Assembly: GCF_004349085.1 (NCBI RefSeq) | Contig: NZ_SMFM01000006.1 | Coordinates: 143,436-207,435, forward strand | From: Flavobacterium caseinilyticum | Lineage (GTDB): Bacteria > Bacteroidota > Bacteroidia > Flavobacteriales > Flavobacteriaceae | Length of the DNA stretch: 64,000 nt | Reading direction: 5' to 3' | Shown here: in pieces, positions 32,163-41,924 of the stretch | How the letters are laid out: every line of letters starts with the position of its first letter | Numbering within the stretch: the stretch's first letter is position 1 | Position numbers and translations under genes: made by a program | Notes under the pieces: generated by a model | Seen by the model: the letters and a program-made list of their open reading frames with translations, nothing else | Databases searched by the model: none | Told to the model about the DNA's origin: nothing

Positions 32163-34871
32163 TCATGTTTTTTTTCTGCGCAAATACTTGAATACTTCCA
32201 TTACCAATATCATCGGTATAGCCAACGCTACTACATATAACCATTCTTTATAAGTAACGGGTTCAATTCGCAATATGTTTTGCATAAATGGAATTTGCAT
32301 ACTAATGATATGGATACCTTGAGCTGCCAAAACCCCAAATGCCAGGATAATATTTTTTTTTAATGGCACCTTAAAAGCAGAAACCCTTTCGGATCGGGCA
32401 TTGAATACATGGAAGTTTTGCATTAATACCATGAGCAATAGGATAAGGTTGCGTGCATATGTTTCGTCCATTTGTGTATATGTGTTTAAATAATACCAAA
32501 GTCCGAAAGTAATGAAACCCATTGTTGCACCTGATACAATGGTTTGATTAATCATGAGAGTATTGAATATTTTCTCAGAAGGTTTACGTGGAGGCCGTTT
32601 CATGGCTCCTTGCTCCCCTCCTTCAAAAGCAAGGGCTACGTCTTGTATACCATTGGTAACTAAATTTAACCACAATAGCTGTACGGCAAGCAGCGGCAGG
32701 GGTAATCCTGCCAAAACAGAAAGTAGAATTAAGATAATTAGACCAGCACCAGTTGCAATCAAAAGATAAATAACCTTACGCACATTATCAAAAGCAAAGC
32801 GACCTTCTTCAACGCCCGCCACAATTGATGAAAAGTTGTCGTCGACCACAATCATTGAACCAACTTCTTTAGCCACATCGGTACCAGAGCCCATTGCCAC
32901 ACCAATGTTAGCACGTTTAAGTGCAGGGGCATCGTTTACTCCATCGCCTGTGACAGCAACAAATTCCCCTCTACGAATTAATACATCTACAATTTCTAAC
33001 TTTTGAGTTGGTGAAACTCTTGCAAATACAGCAGTTGACGCCACTAATTTCTCGAAAGCGGGACTGTCGTATGCCCCTGCTTGGGCAAACATTTGTCCGG
33101 TTACTACCTGGGTACTTTCATCGGCTATGCCCAATTCACGTGCTATGGTACCGGCTGTTTCGGGATGGTCGCCAGTTATCATAATTACTTTTATTCCGGC
33201 TCCCCGGCACTGTTCAACTGATATTTTAGCTTCATGCCTTAATGGGTCAATAAAACCTACAAGTCCATAAAATGTAAGGGCAGGAATAGCATCATTTTCA
33301 TAAATTTCTTTTTTTTGATAGGATTTACATTCGCCACTGGCAAAAGCCAACACACGGTAACCACCTTTGGCTAAATGCTCTGCATCGCCAAGTATTTTAT
33401 TTTTATCTATTTCTTTAATCTGCCCGTTAAGGCATACTGAAGTACAAAAGTCAAGAATGGTCTCAACAGCACCTTTCATATTAATGAATATCGAGTTGTT
33501 CTCATTGCAAAATGATGCCGAGAATTTGCGTTCCGACTCGTACGGAATTTTCCCAATCGGCTTTTCCTCTGTAAGCCATTTTTCGGGATCTATTCCAAGC
33601 TTATAACTCATGCCCAGCAGGGCAACATCCATTGCATCGCCATGATAGAACCATTTTTCATTTTCTTTGGTTAACGATCCCTCGTTAGCAAAAACAGCTA
33701 TACGGGCAATTTTTGCAATAGCATCATTTTCTGATACCTCAATTGATTTTCCTTGCGAATCAATAACTTTACCTTCACCGTTGTAGCCTTGTCCTTCAAT
33801 AGTGTATTGGCTATTGTTGGGTAACTGTATGATTTTTGCTGTTTGTTCGTTAACGGTCAGTGTGCCCGTTTTGTCGCTGGCGATTACGGTGCAACTGCCC
33901 AGACTCTCAACCGATGTTAGCTTACGAACGATTACATTTCGTTTTGCCATTCGTGTAGTAGCAATGGACAATGCCACAGTTAAAGCTACTGGTAAACCTT
34001 CGGGAATGGCAGAAACAGAAAGTGCAACGACAAAGAAGAATATTGCAGTGAAATCCATACCCTGCATTCTAAGCACAATTCCCAAAATAATACTAAGGGC
34101 AATAATAAAAATACTGATCTGCTTGATGAATTTTTCCATGCGTTGTACCAGAGGCGGTTTTGCAGAAACCGACTCGGTAACATCTTGAGATATTTTTCCA
34201 ACCTGCGTATCAATACCTGTACAAACTACAATGCCCACGCCCCGTCCTTTCATTACGGTAGCACCAGCAAAAGCCATATTGGTTCTTTCGGCAACGCCGA
34301 GGCTTTCCTTTAATATGGCAACTTGTTTTTTTGCTGCTATAGATTCCCCAGTAAGAAAACTTTCGTCAACTTCTAATTCTGATACTTCAAGCAGCCGCAT
34401 ATCTGCCGGTACTTTCATGCCTGATTCGAGTAAAACAACATCACCCGGCACAAGTTGTTCAGAAGGTAACTCTGTTTCTTTGCTATCCCTCCGTACTCTG
34501 GCCTTGATTTTCATTAATTTCTGCAAGCTGCTGGCGCTCTTCTCTGCATTAAATTCTTGATAGGTTCCCAATGCACTGTTTATGAAAATAACCAGAAAAA
34601 TAAATATGGCATCTTTCCCTTCGCCAATGGCTACCGATGCAACAGCAGCAGCAACAAGGATAAAGATTAACGGATTCAATAGCTGGTGCAGGATTATCTG
34701 CAATAAGGAAACTTTTTTACTCTCTGGCAATTTATTTTCACCGTAAAATGCTATCCTATTTTTTGCTTCGTCCTGACTTAAGCCTTTTGCAGATGTTTTT
34801 AATTCTCTGAAAATATCTTCTTCTCGAAATGATTGCCATTGCTCCTGGGCTATTGTATCTTGATGTTCCAT
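32163..34871 (-). CDS. Cation-translocating P-type ATPase (P2, Ca2+/Na+-type)
   Basis: A 902-residue P2-type ATPase. An N-terminal cation_ATPase_N domain (WQSFREEDIFRELKTSAKGLSQDEAKNR) precedes the actuator domain (TGES). The phosphorylation site is SDKTGTLT near residue 330, the hinge is VTGDGVNDAPAL, and ten membrane helices include PEGLPVALTVALS (M4). Size and M4 motif fit Ca2+ or Na+/K+ exporters of subfamily IIA/IIB. The gene stands alone and is bordered upstream by 1.2 kb of decayed genes. Its wording at the DNA level (more GC-rich third positions) differs from neighbours, suggesting transfer. Confidence 0.9.
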   Translation of the reverse strand: MEHQDTIAQEQWQSFREEDIFRELKTSAKGLSQDEAKNRIAFYGENKLPESKKVSLLQIILHQLLNPLIFILVAAAVASVAIGEGKDAIFIFLVIFINSALGTYQEFNAEKSASSLQKLMKIKARVRRDSKETELPSEQLVPGDVVLLESGMKVPADMRLLEVSELEVDESFLTGESIAAKKQVAILKESLGVAERTNMAFAGATVMKGRGVGIVVCTGIDTQVGKISQDVTESVSAKPPLVQRMEKFIKQISIFIIALSIILGIVLRMQGMDFTAIFFFVVALSVSAIPEGLPVALTVALSIATTRMAKRNVIVRKLTSVESLGSCTVIASDKTGTLTVNEQTAKIIQLPNNSQYTIEGQGYNGEGKVIDSQGKSIEVSENDAIAKIARIAVFANEGSLTKENEKWFYHGDAMDVALLGMSYKLGIDPEKWLTEEKPIGKIPYESERKFSASFCNENNSIFINMKGAVETILDFCTSVCLNGQIKEIDKNKILGDAEHLAKGGYRVLAFASGECKSYQKKEIYENDAIPALTFYGLVGFIDPLRHEAKISVEQCRGAGIKVIMITGDHPETAGTIARELGIADESTQVVTGQMFAQAGAYDSPAFEKLVASTAVFARVSPTQKLEIVDVLIRRGEFVAVTGDGVNDAPALKRANIGVAMGSGTDVAKEVGSMIVVDDNFSSIVAGVEEGRFAFDNVRKVIYLLIATGAGLIILILLSVLAGLPLPLLAVQLLWLNLVTNGIQDVALAFEGGEQGAMKRPPRKPSEKIFNTLMINQTIVSGATMGFITFGLWYYLNTYTQMDETYARNLILLLMVLMQNFHVFNARSERVSAFKVPLKKNIILAFGVLAAQGIHIISMQIPFMQNILRIEPVTYKEWLYVVALAIPMILVMEVFKYLRRKKT

Positions 34872-35290
34872 GTTAAAACATTTTTAATTCCATCCTCAAG
34901 TCGTTGCGCTCTTCCTTCGCATGAGCGCTAATATTCGAGTTCTTGCCGTTCAGCGGCAAACTCATGTCCTAAGTTACTAAAAATTAAATTATTAGTAAGT
35001 AAGGCTGAAATATTTCGGATGAAAACCATCAAAACATTCCGCAAAAAAAGAGGACCTAAAATCCACTGGTAAATACCTCAATAAACTTTACGATCAATTC
35101 ATGTTAACAAACTTGCAATCGGTTTCGTTCAATATGAGTTTTATTGTTCTTACTGCGCGTGCGACGAAACTATAACTGTTGTGGGCACGGATTACAAATC
35201 GCTGTTACAGGCTGGTCAAAGGCTTTAAGTCGATTTCTATAACTAACAAGTTTGGGAAATTGCTCTAGTCAAAATCATCTACAGCTACTA
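34872..35290. other. Non-coding decayed region upstream of the P-type ATPase
   Basis: No intact gene. Near 34905-34970 is a GC-rich patch, and near 35190 a TGTGGGCACGGATTACAAATC segment that looks like a dispersed repeat fragment. Several frames are broken by stops. It continues into the mrpA remnant. Confidence 0.5.
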
Positions 35291-35605
35291 TGATAAATTT
35301 TGAGGTTGACAAGAAACTTTAAGGAGCTGGGGCTCCCGTAATGATGAAAATATAAAAGAATAGTAGCTTCTCAGATTTTTATCTTTTGAAAGATACGTGC
35401 CACCATCAATAATGATATGCGTTCCGATTCCGGTAATCAACAGTGTAAATACCAAACTTAGCCCATCAATGTCAAATTGAAAATTGAATCTGAGTTCATT
35501 TACCCGTTCCTATTTTTCCACAAGACATTTTCCTGAAAATACTTGAGGGATTGAACTTAAAAAACTTAATAAGAAACCAGAGTAAAGAGGCAAAGCAATC
35601 ATGGC
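35290..35605 (-). pseudogene. Remnant of an Mrp/Mnh Na+/H+ antiporter subunit A gene
   Basis: One minus-strand frame reads FQFDIDGLSLVFTLLITGIG and then THIIIDGGTYLSKDKNLRSYYSFI. This is the conserved first part of MrpA/MnhA (DGLSLLFALLITGIG...GRFY). Upstream, MIALPLYSGFLLSFLSSIP matches the first helix of the family. A stop and a deletion of roughly 40 residues separate the two parts, and nothing of the remaining several hundred residues follows. It is clearly dead. Confidence 0.8.
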
Positions 35606-35819
35606 GAATATTTTTTAAACAAGCGTCAGATTAAGTGAGCCAATAAAACTCCCGTGATTATAGGACTCATGAAGTTTAAAATCTGGCTTAATTGGAATTT
35701 TTAAATGTTTATTTGATAATTTTATCGTTTAAATCAGTATTCCACTGCTCATCATTACTTTCCAAATTGCTCGATTATTTCATTTCCAAGCCCTTATAAA
35801 ACGAAGCGTCGTAATTTTT

Positions 35820-36010
35820 TGTAAGGCTTTAGTTATTTGTTATAAAGTTTTACCAAATAATTTAGCAGTTCCAAATTCTGTTATCAAATAATGCACATGA
35901 TCTCCGGTTGTAACTATCCCGTTTCCTGTCGCAGAAACGGGAATATTTTAGGTTTTATACTTCCTATACTTCCTGATAAAAAACTTGGTACTCCGCCATC
36001 AAGCAACATT
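35820..36010 (-). pseudogene. Remnant of an acetyl-CoA hydrolase/CoA-transferase gene
   Basis: The minus strand encodes SATGNGIVTTGDHVHYLITE and then FGTAKLFGKTL, a stop, then QITKAL. This matches the conserved C-terminal signature of acetyl-CoA hydrolase/transferase (VTTRADVHYVVTEYG...LRGKSLRQRAKAL). In another frame just upstream, GGVPSFLSGSIGSIKPKIFPF fits the preceding segment, so at least one frameshift and one nonsense mutation are present. Only about 60 codons are recognisable. Confidence 0.78.
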
Positions 36011-36032
36011 TTTTTTTCGCCAAGTTTATTTT

Positions 36033-36428
36033 TCAAATTTTAGTTCTGGAAATTTCTATTCCTGTTGGATATTTTAAATCTCCTTGATTTTCTACAGTAA
36101 TAAATATTTCATCAAAATCAAAAGGTGTCGTGGTTTTAAAAGTCGATTTTTTAGCGTTTTTAATCATTAATTGTCCAGCATTTTTTACACCGTACTCTTT
36201 TGTTACAATCCAAATATTGTAATTTTTACCCGGAGGATTTAATCTGTCAGGGCTCGCAAGGTTTCGAGAGGTTATTTCAAGTGTTATGTTTTTGTTGCTG
36301 TCTGTTTTTTTCTTCGCAGAAATGTCTGCTGCTGGTGCAGTACTTGAAATTGGAAATTTTGAAGTTGAGGCACAAGAGCTAAGTGTCAAAACAAACAATA
36401 GGGTCAGTAAATAATTTAATGTTTTCAT
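36033..36428 (-). CDS. Small lipoprotein of unknown function
   Basis: A 131-residue protein with a lipoprotein signal (TLSSC, Cys19). A Lys/Ser-rich linker leads to an immunoglobulin-like beta domain (NITLEITSRNLASPDRLNPPGKNYNIWIVTKEYGVKNAGQLMI...FDEIFITVENQGDLKYPTGIEI). I do not recognise a named family. It is the only intact gene within a 2.7-kb region of gene remnants, so it may have been kept by selection or be a recent survivor. Confidence 0.68.
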   Translation of the reverse strand: MKTLNYLLTLLFVLTLSSCASTSKFPISSTAPAADISAKKKTDSNKNITLEITSRNLASPDRLNPPGKNYNIWIVTKEYGVKNAGQLMIKNAKKSTFKTTTPFDFDEIFITVENQGDLKYPTGIEISRTKI

Positions 36429-37484
36429 AATTTCATAATTTAATTATTCCTACTCTTAATGTTTTTCGGATTCCACATCTTTAAAATGTTTGGTCATTTT
36501 TAATGGATTTTGGGACGAATGGCTACCGCTTTCCTGCACTTGACAAAGTTGCGGACTAAAGTGGCCTTTTTTACATTGATTAAACACTTACTATAAATAT
36601 AAGAAAAAAAACATTCAAATGGAGCAGTTACTTCGCATTTTTGCAAAACGCTTGTTGGATTTGTAAATGATTTCGTTTAACATGATTTAACCTCATTTGT
36701 AAAAAATTGTTTTGGTTTACAGCTATTGTGCTTCATTACTTCTTCGTTCAGTATTGTACAGCTTTTCGAGGTAAGCAGGTAAAGAAACTCAGGCAATTTT
36801 GGGCACGGAATATATATCACTGTCGAAGTTAGCTGCTCTAGTTATTCTAATTGCCAATAAAGAAAACATCAATTTTAACCAGTAAATTTTCTTCTGATAT
36901 GTCTTGAAGGAGTATTTGTGGAATTTTTATAAGACCACTATCTAAAATTGACTTTAACTGAATTCGTAGAGGAGACCTTTCTTTATTTATACTTTTTTTG
37001 TATCGCTATTTCAGGACGGGAAAGTAGTATCAAAAGAGCTTTAATTCCTGCCTTGTAACATACACCCAAATACGGGTAAATTGGCGAAGGTCTGTTTGAA
37101 ATTATTAAAATTTAAATACATCATAATTTTTTACAAATTATTTAGCAAACTTTTTATTTGACGGATGCTTTTTGAATCTACATTAAGACTATTGTAGTTG
37201 TTGGAGCCGTCTGTTGGCGTTAGGGATAAAAGTGAAAATCCTCTCCATTTTTCTTTCGGAGATTACTCCAGCTATCAATAATTTTAAGTTGCGTTCAATG
37301 AACTTCGTTTGCAACGAATAGACAGGCACGCTGTAATGCAAGTGGACGTGGACACGCACAAACCATGTACTAAAAGGTTAATGTGTTTTTGGATGCTGTA
37401 TTTATCTAATTTCCCTCTTAAAAAGTGATTGAATTTTGGATTTTAGGAACCTCTTTTTTCCCTTAATGAGGTCGCAAACATTTT
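36429..37484. other. Long non-coding region, probable gene decay
   Basis: About 1.1 kb without an intact gene. Short broken frames occur, for example a minus-strand stretch KKGHFSPQLCQVQESGSHSS near 36540-36590, but I could not match them to a family. An inverted repeat ACCC-N6-GGGT lies near 37070 (CACCCAAATACGGGT). The promoter of tgt occupies the right end. Confidence 0.5.
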
Positions 37485-37516
37485 TTTGATGTAGTTTTCA
37501 AATTAACCTATCTTTG
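37485..37516 (+). promoter_or_regulatory. Promoter of tgt
   Basis: TTTG (37485-37488), 20 nt, then TATCTTTG (37509-37516). It sits 32 bp before the ATG at 37549 and shows that the TTG at 37534 is too close to the -7 box to be the start. Confidence 0.65.
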
Positions 37517-37548
37517 CCAGCCGAACAACCGGGTTGAAATTTGTTACT

Positions 37549-38679
37549 ATGAAGTTTGATTTATTAAAAAAAGATCCGCTTTCTAAAGCTAGAGCGGGTA
37601 GTATTACTACTGATCACGGGGTGATTGAAACCCCAATTTTTATGCCTGTTGGTACCGTCGCTTCGGTAAAAGGAGTGCATCAACGGGAATTGAAAGAAGA
37701 CATTAACCCGGATATTATCTTGGGAAATACCTACCATTTATATTTGCGTCCACAAACGGAAATCTTGGAAAAAGCCGGTGGTTTGCATAAATTCATGAAC
37801 TGGGACCGTAATATTTTGACGGATTCTGGTGGATACCAAGTGTATTCACTTTCAGCTAATCGAAAAATCAAGGAAGAAGGGGTGAAGTTCAAATCGCATA
37901 TTGATGGATCGTACCACTTTTTTACGCCAGAGAATGTGATGGAAATTCAACGTACCATTGGTGCCGATATTATCATGGCTTTTGATGAGTGTACGCCATA
38001 TCCATGTGATTACAATTACGCGAAACGCTCGATGAAAATGACACATCGCTGGTTAGATCGTTGCATCAATCATCTAGACACGCAGCCTGTGAAATACGGT
38101 TACGATCAAGCTTTTTTTCCAATTGTTCAGGGAAGCTGTTACAAGGATTTGCGTCAGCAATCAGCAGAATATATTGCGAATTCAAATCAAGTAGGAAACG
38201 CCATTGGCGGACTTTCAGTAGGGGAACCTGCCGAGGAAATGTATGCAATGACCGAAGTGGTTTGTGAAATCCTACCCGAAGATAAACCGCGTTACCTGAT
38301 GGGCGTTGGAACTCCGATAAATATCTTGGAGAATATCGCCCTTGGAATTGACATGTTCGACTGTGTGATGCCTACGCGTAATGCCAGAAACGGAATGTTG
38401 TTTACCGCACATGGTACCATCAATATTAAAAACAAAAAGTGGGAGGATGATTTTTCTCCAATTGACGAAATGGGAATCACCTTTGTAGATACAGAATATA
38501 CAAAAGCGTATTTGCGCCACCTTTTTGCTGCAAATGAATATTTAGGAAAACAAATTGCCACGATACACAATCTTGGATTTTATATGTGGTTGGTTCGTGA
38601 AGCCAGAAAACATATCTTAGCTGGCGATTTCAAGCCTTGGAAAGAAATGATGGTGAAGAATATGAGCCAGCGTTTGTAA
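37549..38679 (+). CDS. tgt: Queuine tRNA-ribosyltransferase (tRNA-guanine transglycosylase)
   Basis: 376 residues from ATG 37549. It exchanges guanine-34 of tRNAs with GUN anticodons for a queuine precursor. Family motifs are ETPIFMPVGTVASVKG, the catalytic Asp in LTDSGGYQVYSL, the second Asp in IMAFDECTPYPC, and GGLSVGEP. The usual C-terminal zinc ligands are weak: the segment around MFDCVMPTRNARNG is present, but the following canonical CxCxxC appears as INIKNKKWEDDFSPID. This is a feature of Bacteroidota Tgt proteins. It is followed by an LptF/G-type gene and an EamA gene in the same direction. Confidence 0.93.
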   Translation: MKFDLLKKDPLSKARAGSITTDHGVIETPIFMPVGTVASVKGVHQRELKEDINPDIILGNTYHLYLRPQTEILEKAGGLHKFMNWDRNILTDSGGYQVYSLSANRKIKEEGVKFKSHIDGSYHFFTPENVMEIQRTIGADIIMAFDECTPYPCDYNYAKRSMKMTHRWLDRCINHLDTQPVKYGYDQAFFPIVQGSCYKDLRQQSAEYIANSNQVGNAIGGLSVGEPAEEMYAMTEVVCEILPEDKPRYLMGVGTPINILENIALGIDMFDCVMPTRNARNGMLFTAHGTINIKNKKWEDDFSPIDEMGITFVDTEYTKAYLRHLFAANEYLGKQIATIHNLGFYMWLVREARKHILAGDFKPWKEMMVKNMSQRL

Positions 38680-38683
38680 AATA

Positions 38684-38750
38684 ATTATGAATTATAAATT
38701 ATGAGTTAGCTTGTAATTCATAATTTATAACTCATAACTCATAATTTAAA
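38684..38750. repeat. AT-rich inverted repeat between tgt and the permease gene
   Basis: AATTATGAATTATAAATTATGAGTTA on the left is mirrored by TAATTCATAATTTATAACTCATAA on the right around GCTTG. It can form a long AU hairpin but has no GC core or T-run, so it is more likely a dispersed repeat than a terminator. Confidence 0.55.
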
Positions 38751-38752
38751 AC

Positions 38753-39841
38753 ATGTTAACGATAATAGACAAATACATCCTAAAAAGATATTTAGCCACC
38801 TTCTCGGTGATGTTATTGTTGTTTATCCCCATAGGAATCGTTGTTGATGTGGCGGAGAAGGTCAATAAAATGCTGGAGAATAAAGTCCCGTTTTTAGAGA
38901 TTGCAATGTATTACTATAATTTTACCGTTTATTTTGCGAACTCGCTTTTTCCCATATTTTTGTTTTTATCAGTGATTTGGTTTACGTCAAAATTGGCGAA
39001 TGATACCGAGATTATTGCTATATTGAGTTCGGGAATTTCGTTTACCCGTTTTCTGAGACCGTATCTTATTGGTGCTTCGATCGTTTCGATTTTTGTGTTA
39101 TTGATGGGATTCTTTGTCGTTCCGGCCGCAAGTGAAGGTTTTAATAATTTCAGGTACACTTATTTGAAAGGTGGCGGTAAAGAGGCCATGCGTGGCGATA
39201 ACACGGATGTATACCGACAAATTAGCGATAATGAGTTTATATATGTAAACAGTTTCAATACAGAATCCAAAACAGCCTTCAATTTCTCCTTGGAAAAGTT
39301 CAAAGAAGAGAAATTAGAGTATAAAATAACTGCCAGCAGGATAAAATGGAATCCAAAAGACAGTACCTACACCTTATATGATTACACGAAAAGGACGGTG
39401 GGCGAATTAGATGATATAATTGAAAAAGTACCGGAAAAAAGGGCTGTGTTTAATTTTGATTTGGAGGATCTGACTCCGGTGGTTTACATCGCGGAGACAC
39501 TGACTTTAAGAAAATTGAACGCCTTTATTGAAAAAGAGCGAGAACGAGGTTCCTCTAATATCAATGTGTACTTAGTGGTTTTATATAAAAAATACAGCGT
39601 TCCGGTATCGGCATTTATTCTCACCATTATTGCGGTTGCAGTTTCAGCAATGAAACGAAGAGGAGGAATGGGAACCAATCTAGCCATTGGAATTGCACTG
39701 GCTTTTGCCTTTGTGTTTTTTGATAAAATTTTTGGCGTACTGGCCGAAAAATCGAGTATACCACCGTTGTTAGCCGTTTGGCTGCCTAATATTGCCTTTG
39801 GAATTTTAGCCATTTATCTTCTACGAAATGCGAAACGATAA
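38753..39841 (+). CDS. LptF/LptG family permease (lipopolysaccharide export)
   Basis: A 362-residue protein of the YjgP/YjgQ family. Three N-terminal helices begin with IDKYILKRYLATFSVMLLLFIPIGIVVDVAEKV. A periplasmic beta-jellyroll domain follows (about 130-260), then three C-terminal helices (VPVSAFILTIIAVAVSAMKRRGG; FVFFDKIFGVLAEK). Such proteins dimerise and, with LptB, drive LPS to the LptA bridge. The 14-bp overlap with the EamA gene suggests co-transcription. Confidence 0.9.
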   Translation: MLTIIDKYILKRYLATFSVMLLLFIPIGIVVDVAEKVNKMLENKVPFLEIAMYYYNFTVYFANSLFPIFLFLSVIWFTSKLANDTEIIAILSSGISFTRFLRPYLIGASIVSIFVLLMGFFVVPAASEGFNNFRYTYLKGGGKEAMRGDNTDVYRQISDNEFIYVNSFNTESKTAFNFSLEKFKEEKLEYKITASRIKWNPKDSTYTLYDYTKRTVGELDDIIEKVPEKRAVFNFDLEDLTPVVYIAETLTLRKLNAFIEKERERGSSNINVYLVVLYKKYSVPVSAFILTIIAVAVSAMKRRGGMGTNLAIGIALAFAFVFFDKIFGVLAEKSSIPPLLAVWLPNIAFGILAIYLLRNAKR

Positions 39842-40715
39842 TTTAAAAAGTTATTTAAACCTTCATTTGATTGTTTTTATTTGGGGTTTTACCGCCATTT
39901 TAGGAGCTTTAATTACCATTACCGCAGACGCATTAGTGTGGTATCGTATGTTTTTTGCAGCGATTTTTTTAGCACTGTTTTTAGTCTTCAAAAAAAAATC
40001 GTTCAGAATTCCGTTAAAATCTTTTCTGAAATTAATTTTTGTCGGCTTATTGATTGCGTTGCACTGGATCTTTTTTTTTAAGGCGATTCATGTTTCTAAT
40101 GTTTCCATTACGTTGTCGGTTTTCTCGCTGGGTGCTTTTTTTGCATCAATACTAGAACCGCTGTTTTACGGTCGAAAGGTATTGTGGTACGAAGTTTTTT
40201 TTGGACTCATTATTATCGCCGGATTAGCATTAATTATGAAGGTCGAAATCGATTATCTCGAAGGTATGCTGTATGCGTTAGCCTCAATAGTATTAGGCGT
40301 TTTATTCACGTTGATGAACGGCAAATTAATTGCGGACCATGATCCTTCGGTAATTTCGTTTTACGAATTTCTGGCAGGTGTCTGTTTCATTTCAATTTAC
40401 TTTTTATTCCAAGGGAAATTCCGCCCGGATTTCTTTGTATTGACCCCTAATAATTGGGTTTTAATTCTGATTTTAGCCTCGGTTTGTACTGCGTATGCTT
40501 TTACGGCATCAGTGAAAGTAATGCAGAAATTAACACCGTACACGGTCATGCTGACTACAAATTTAGAACCGGTTTACGGAATTATTTTGGCTTATTTTAT
40601 CCTTGGCGGAAAAGAGAAAATGAGTTTTGAATTTTACATCGGAGCACTGATAATCGTTATCACGGTAATCCTGAATGGTGCTATTAAACATTATCAAAAG
40701 GGCAAAACAGTTTAA
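39828..40715 (+). CDS. EamA/DMT-family transporter
   Basis: A 295-residue protein with ten predicted helices arranged as two EamA repeats (LHLIVFIWGFTAILGALITI...WYRMFFAAIFLALFLVF; and VLGVLFTLMNGKLIADHDPSVISFYEFLAGV). The second repeat ends with LEPVYGIILAYFILGGKEKMSFEFYIGALIIV, typical of drug/metabolite exporters. Substrate unknown. Confidence 0.9.
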   Translation: MRNDNLKSYLNLHLIVFIWGFTAILGALITITADALVWYRMFFAAIFLALFLVFKKKSFRIPLKSFLKLIFVGLLIALHWIFFFKAIHVSNVSITLSVFSLGAFFASILEPLFYGRKVLWYEVFFGLIIIAGLALIMKVEIDYLEGMLYALASIVLGVLFTLMNGKLIADHDPSVISFYEFLAGVCFISIYFLFQGKFRPDFFVLTPNNWVLILILASVCTAYAFTASVKVMQKLTPYTVMLTTNLEPVYGIILAYFILGGKEKMSFEFYIGALIIVITVILNGAIKHYQKGKTV

Positions 40716-40788
40716 GAATCTCCTAGTTTGTTGAAGCAAACTTTTACACATAAATAGAATATTTACCTTTTCGAACGATTTAAAATTT

Positions 40789-40796
40789 TATATTTG
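40789..40796 (+). promoter_or_regulatory. -7 box of accA
   Basis: TATATTTG lies 34 bp before the accA start codon, a normal distance for a Bacteroidota promoter. Confidence 0.5.
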
Positions 40797-40830
40797 CGGT
40801 TCGAAATAAAAACAAAAACGCAAAAATCCT

Positions 40831-41784
40831 ATGGAATATTTAGATTTTGAGCTTCCAATAAAAGAACTAGAAGAACAGTTAGACAAATGTCTCGTTATTG
40901 GTCAGGAATCAGATGTTGATGTAACGAATACTTGCAAACAAATCAACAAGAAACTAGAAGAGACTAAGAGAAAAATCTATAAAAATCTGACTGCGTGGCA
41001 GCGTGTTCAGCTTTCCAGACATCCTAGTCGTCCGTATACAATGGATCACGTTCGCGCGTTGTGCGGTGATACTTTTCTGGAACTTTTTGGAGACAGAGGT
41101 TTTAAAGACGACAAAGCCATGATTGGCGGTTTAGGAAAAATTGACGGACAATCCTTTATGATTGTGGGTCAACAAAAAGGATTTAATACCAAGACGCGTC
41201 AGTTCCGTAATTTTGGAATGGCAAATCCGGAAGGATATAGAAAAGCGTTGCGATTGATGAAAATGGCAGAGAAATTTGGCATTCCTGTTTTGACTTTGAT
41301 CGATACTCCCGGAGCTTATCCAGGACTGGAAGCTGAAGAACGTGGACAAGGAGAAGCCATTGCCAGAAACATATTTGAAATGATTCGCTTAAAAGTGCCT
41401 ATTATCACAGTTATTGTTGGTGAAGGAGCTTCAGGTGGAGCATTAGGGATAGGAGTAGGAGACAAGGTATATATGATGGAAAACACTTGGTATTCCGTTA
41501 TTTCTCCAGAATCATGTTCTTCGATTTTATGGAAAAGTTGGGAATATAAAGAACAAGCTGCCGAAGCTTTGAAATTAACTTCTGCTGACATGAAAAAGCA
41601 AAAATTAGTGGATGATATTATTCCGGAACCGTTAGGTGGAGCGCATTATGACAGAGAGACTGCTTTCAAAACTGTAGAGCAATATATTATGAAAGGTTTC
41701 AATGAATTGAAAGACTTATCAACAGAACAATTAATTGCCCAAAGAATGGACAAATACAGTAAGATGGGGGAATATAAAGAGTAA
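40831..41784 (+). CDS. accA: Acetyl-CoA carboxylase carboxyltransferase subunit alpha
   Basis: A 317-residue protein. It starts with [20 protein letters not shown] and has the carboxyltransferase core [28 protein letters not shown] and [33 protein letters not shown]. With AccD it transfers carboxyl from biotin to acetyl-CoA to give malonyl-CoA for fatty acid synthesis. Length is typical. It is ended by a terminator before dnaB. Confidence 0.96.
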   Translation: MEYLDFELPIKELEEQLDKCLVIGQESDVDVTNTCKQINKKLEETKRKIYKNLTAWQRVQLSRHPSRPYTMDHVRALCGDTFLELFGDRGFKDDKAMIGGLGKIDGQSFMIVGQQKGFNTKTRQFRNFGMANPEGYRKALRLMKMAEKFGIPVLTLIDTPGAYPGLEAEERGQGEAIARNIFEMIRLKVPIITVIVGEGASGGALGIGVGDKVYMMENTWYSVISPESCSSILWKSWEYKEQAAEALKLTSADMKKQKLVDDIIPEPLGGAHYDRETAFKTVEQYIMKGFNELKDLSTEQLIAQRMDKYSKMGEYKE

Positions 41785-41804
41785 AATCTTACAAATAATA
41801 ATTT

Positions 41805-41836
41805 AATCCGAAGCCTTACCGTTTCGGATTTTTTTT
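41805..41836 (+). terminator. Terminator after accA
   Basis: AATCCGAA pairs with TTCGGATT around a 10-base loop and runs into a stretch of T, 20 bp after the accA stop. Confidence 0.8.
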
Positions 41837-41924
41837 GATTTATAAACAAAAAATAGTTAGTTATGAACAATTATTTGTAACAACTCATTGACTATATTTT
41901 TTTAATTTTTGTTACTTTCGCTTC

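Noticed and set aside
34872..37484. An insertion sequence or prophage remnant as the cause of the gene-poor region
   Set aside because: No transposase frame, terminal inverted repeats or target duplication could be seen; the recognisable fragments are metabolic and transport genes.
38684..38750. Rho-independent terminator after tgt
   Set aside because: The inverted repeat is entirely AT-rich with no GC core or following T-run, so it was recorded as a repeat instead.
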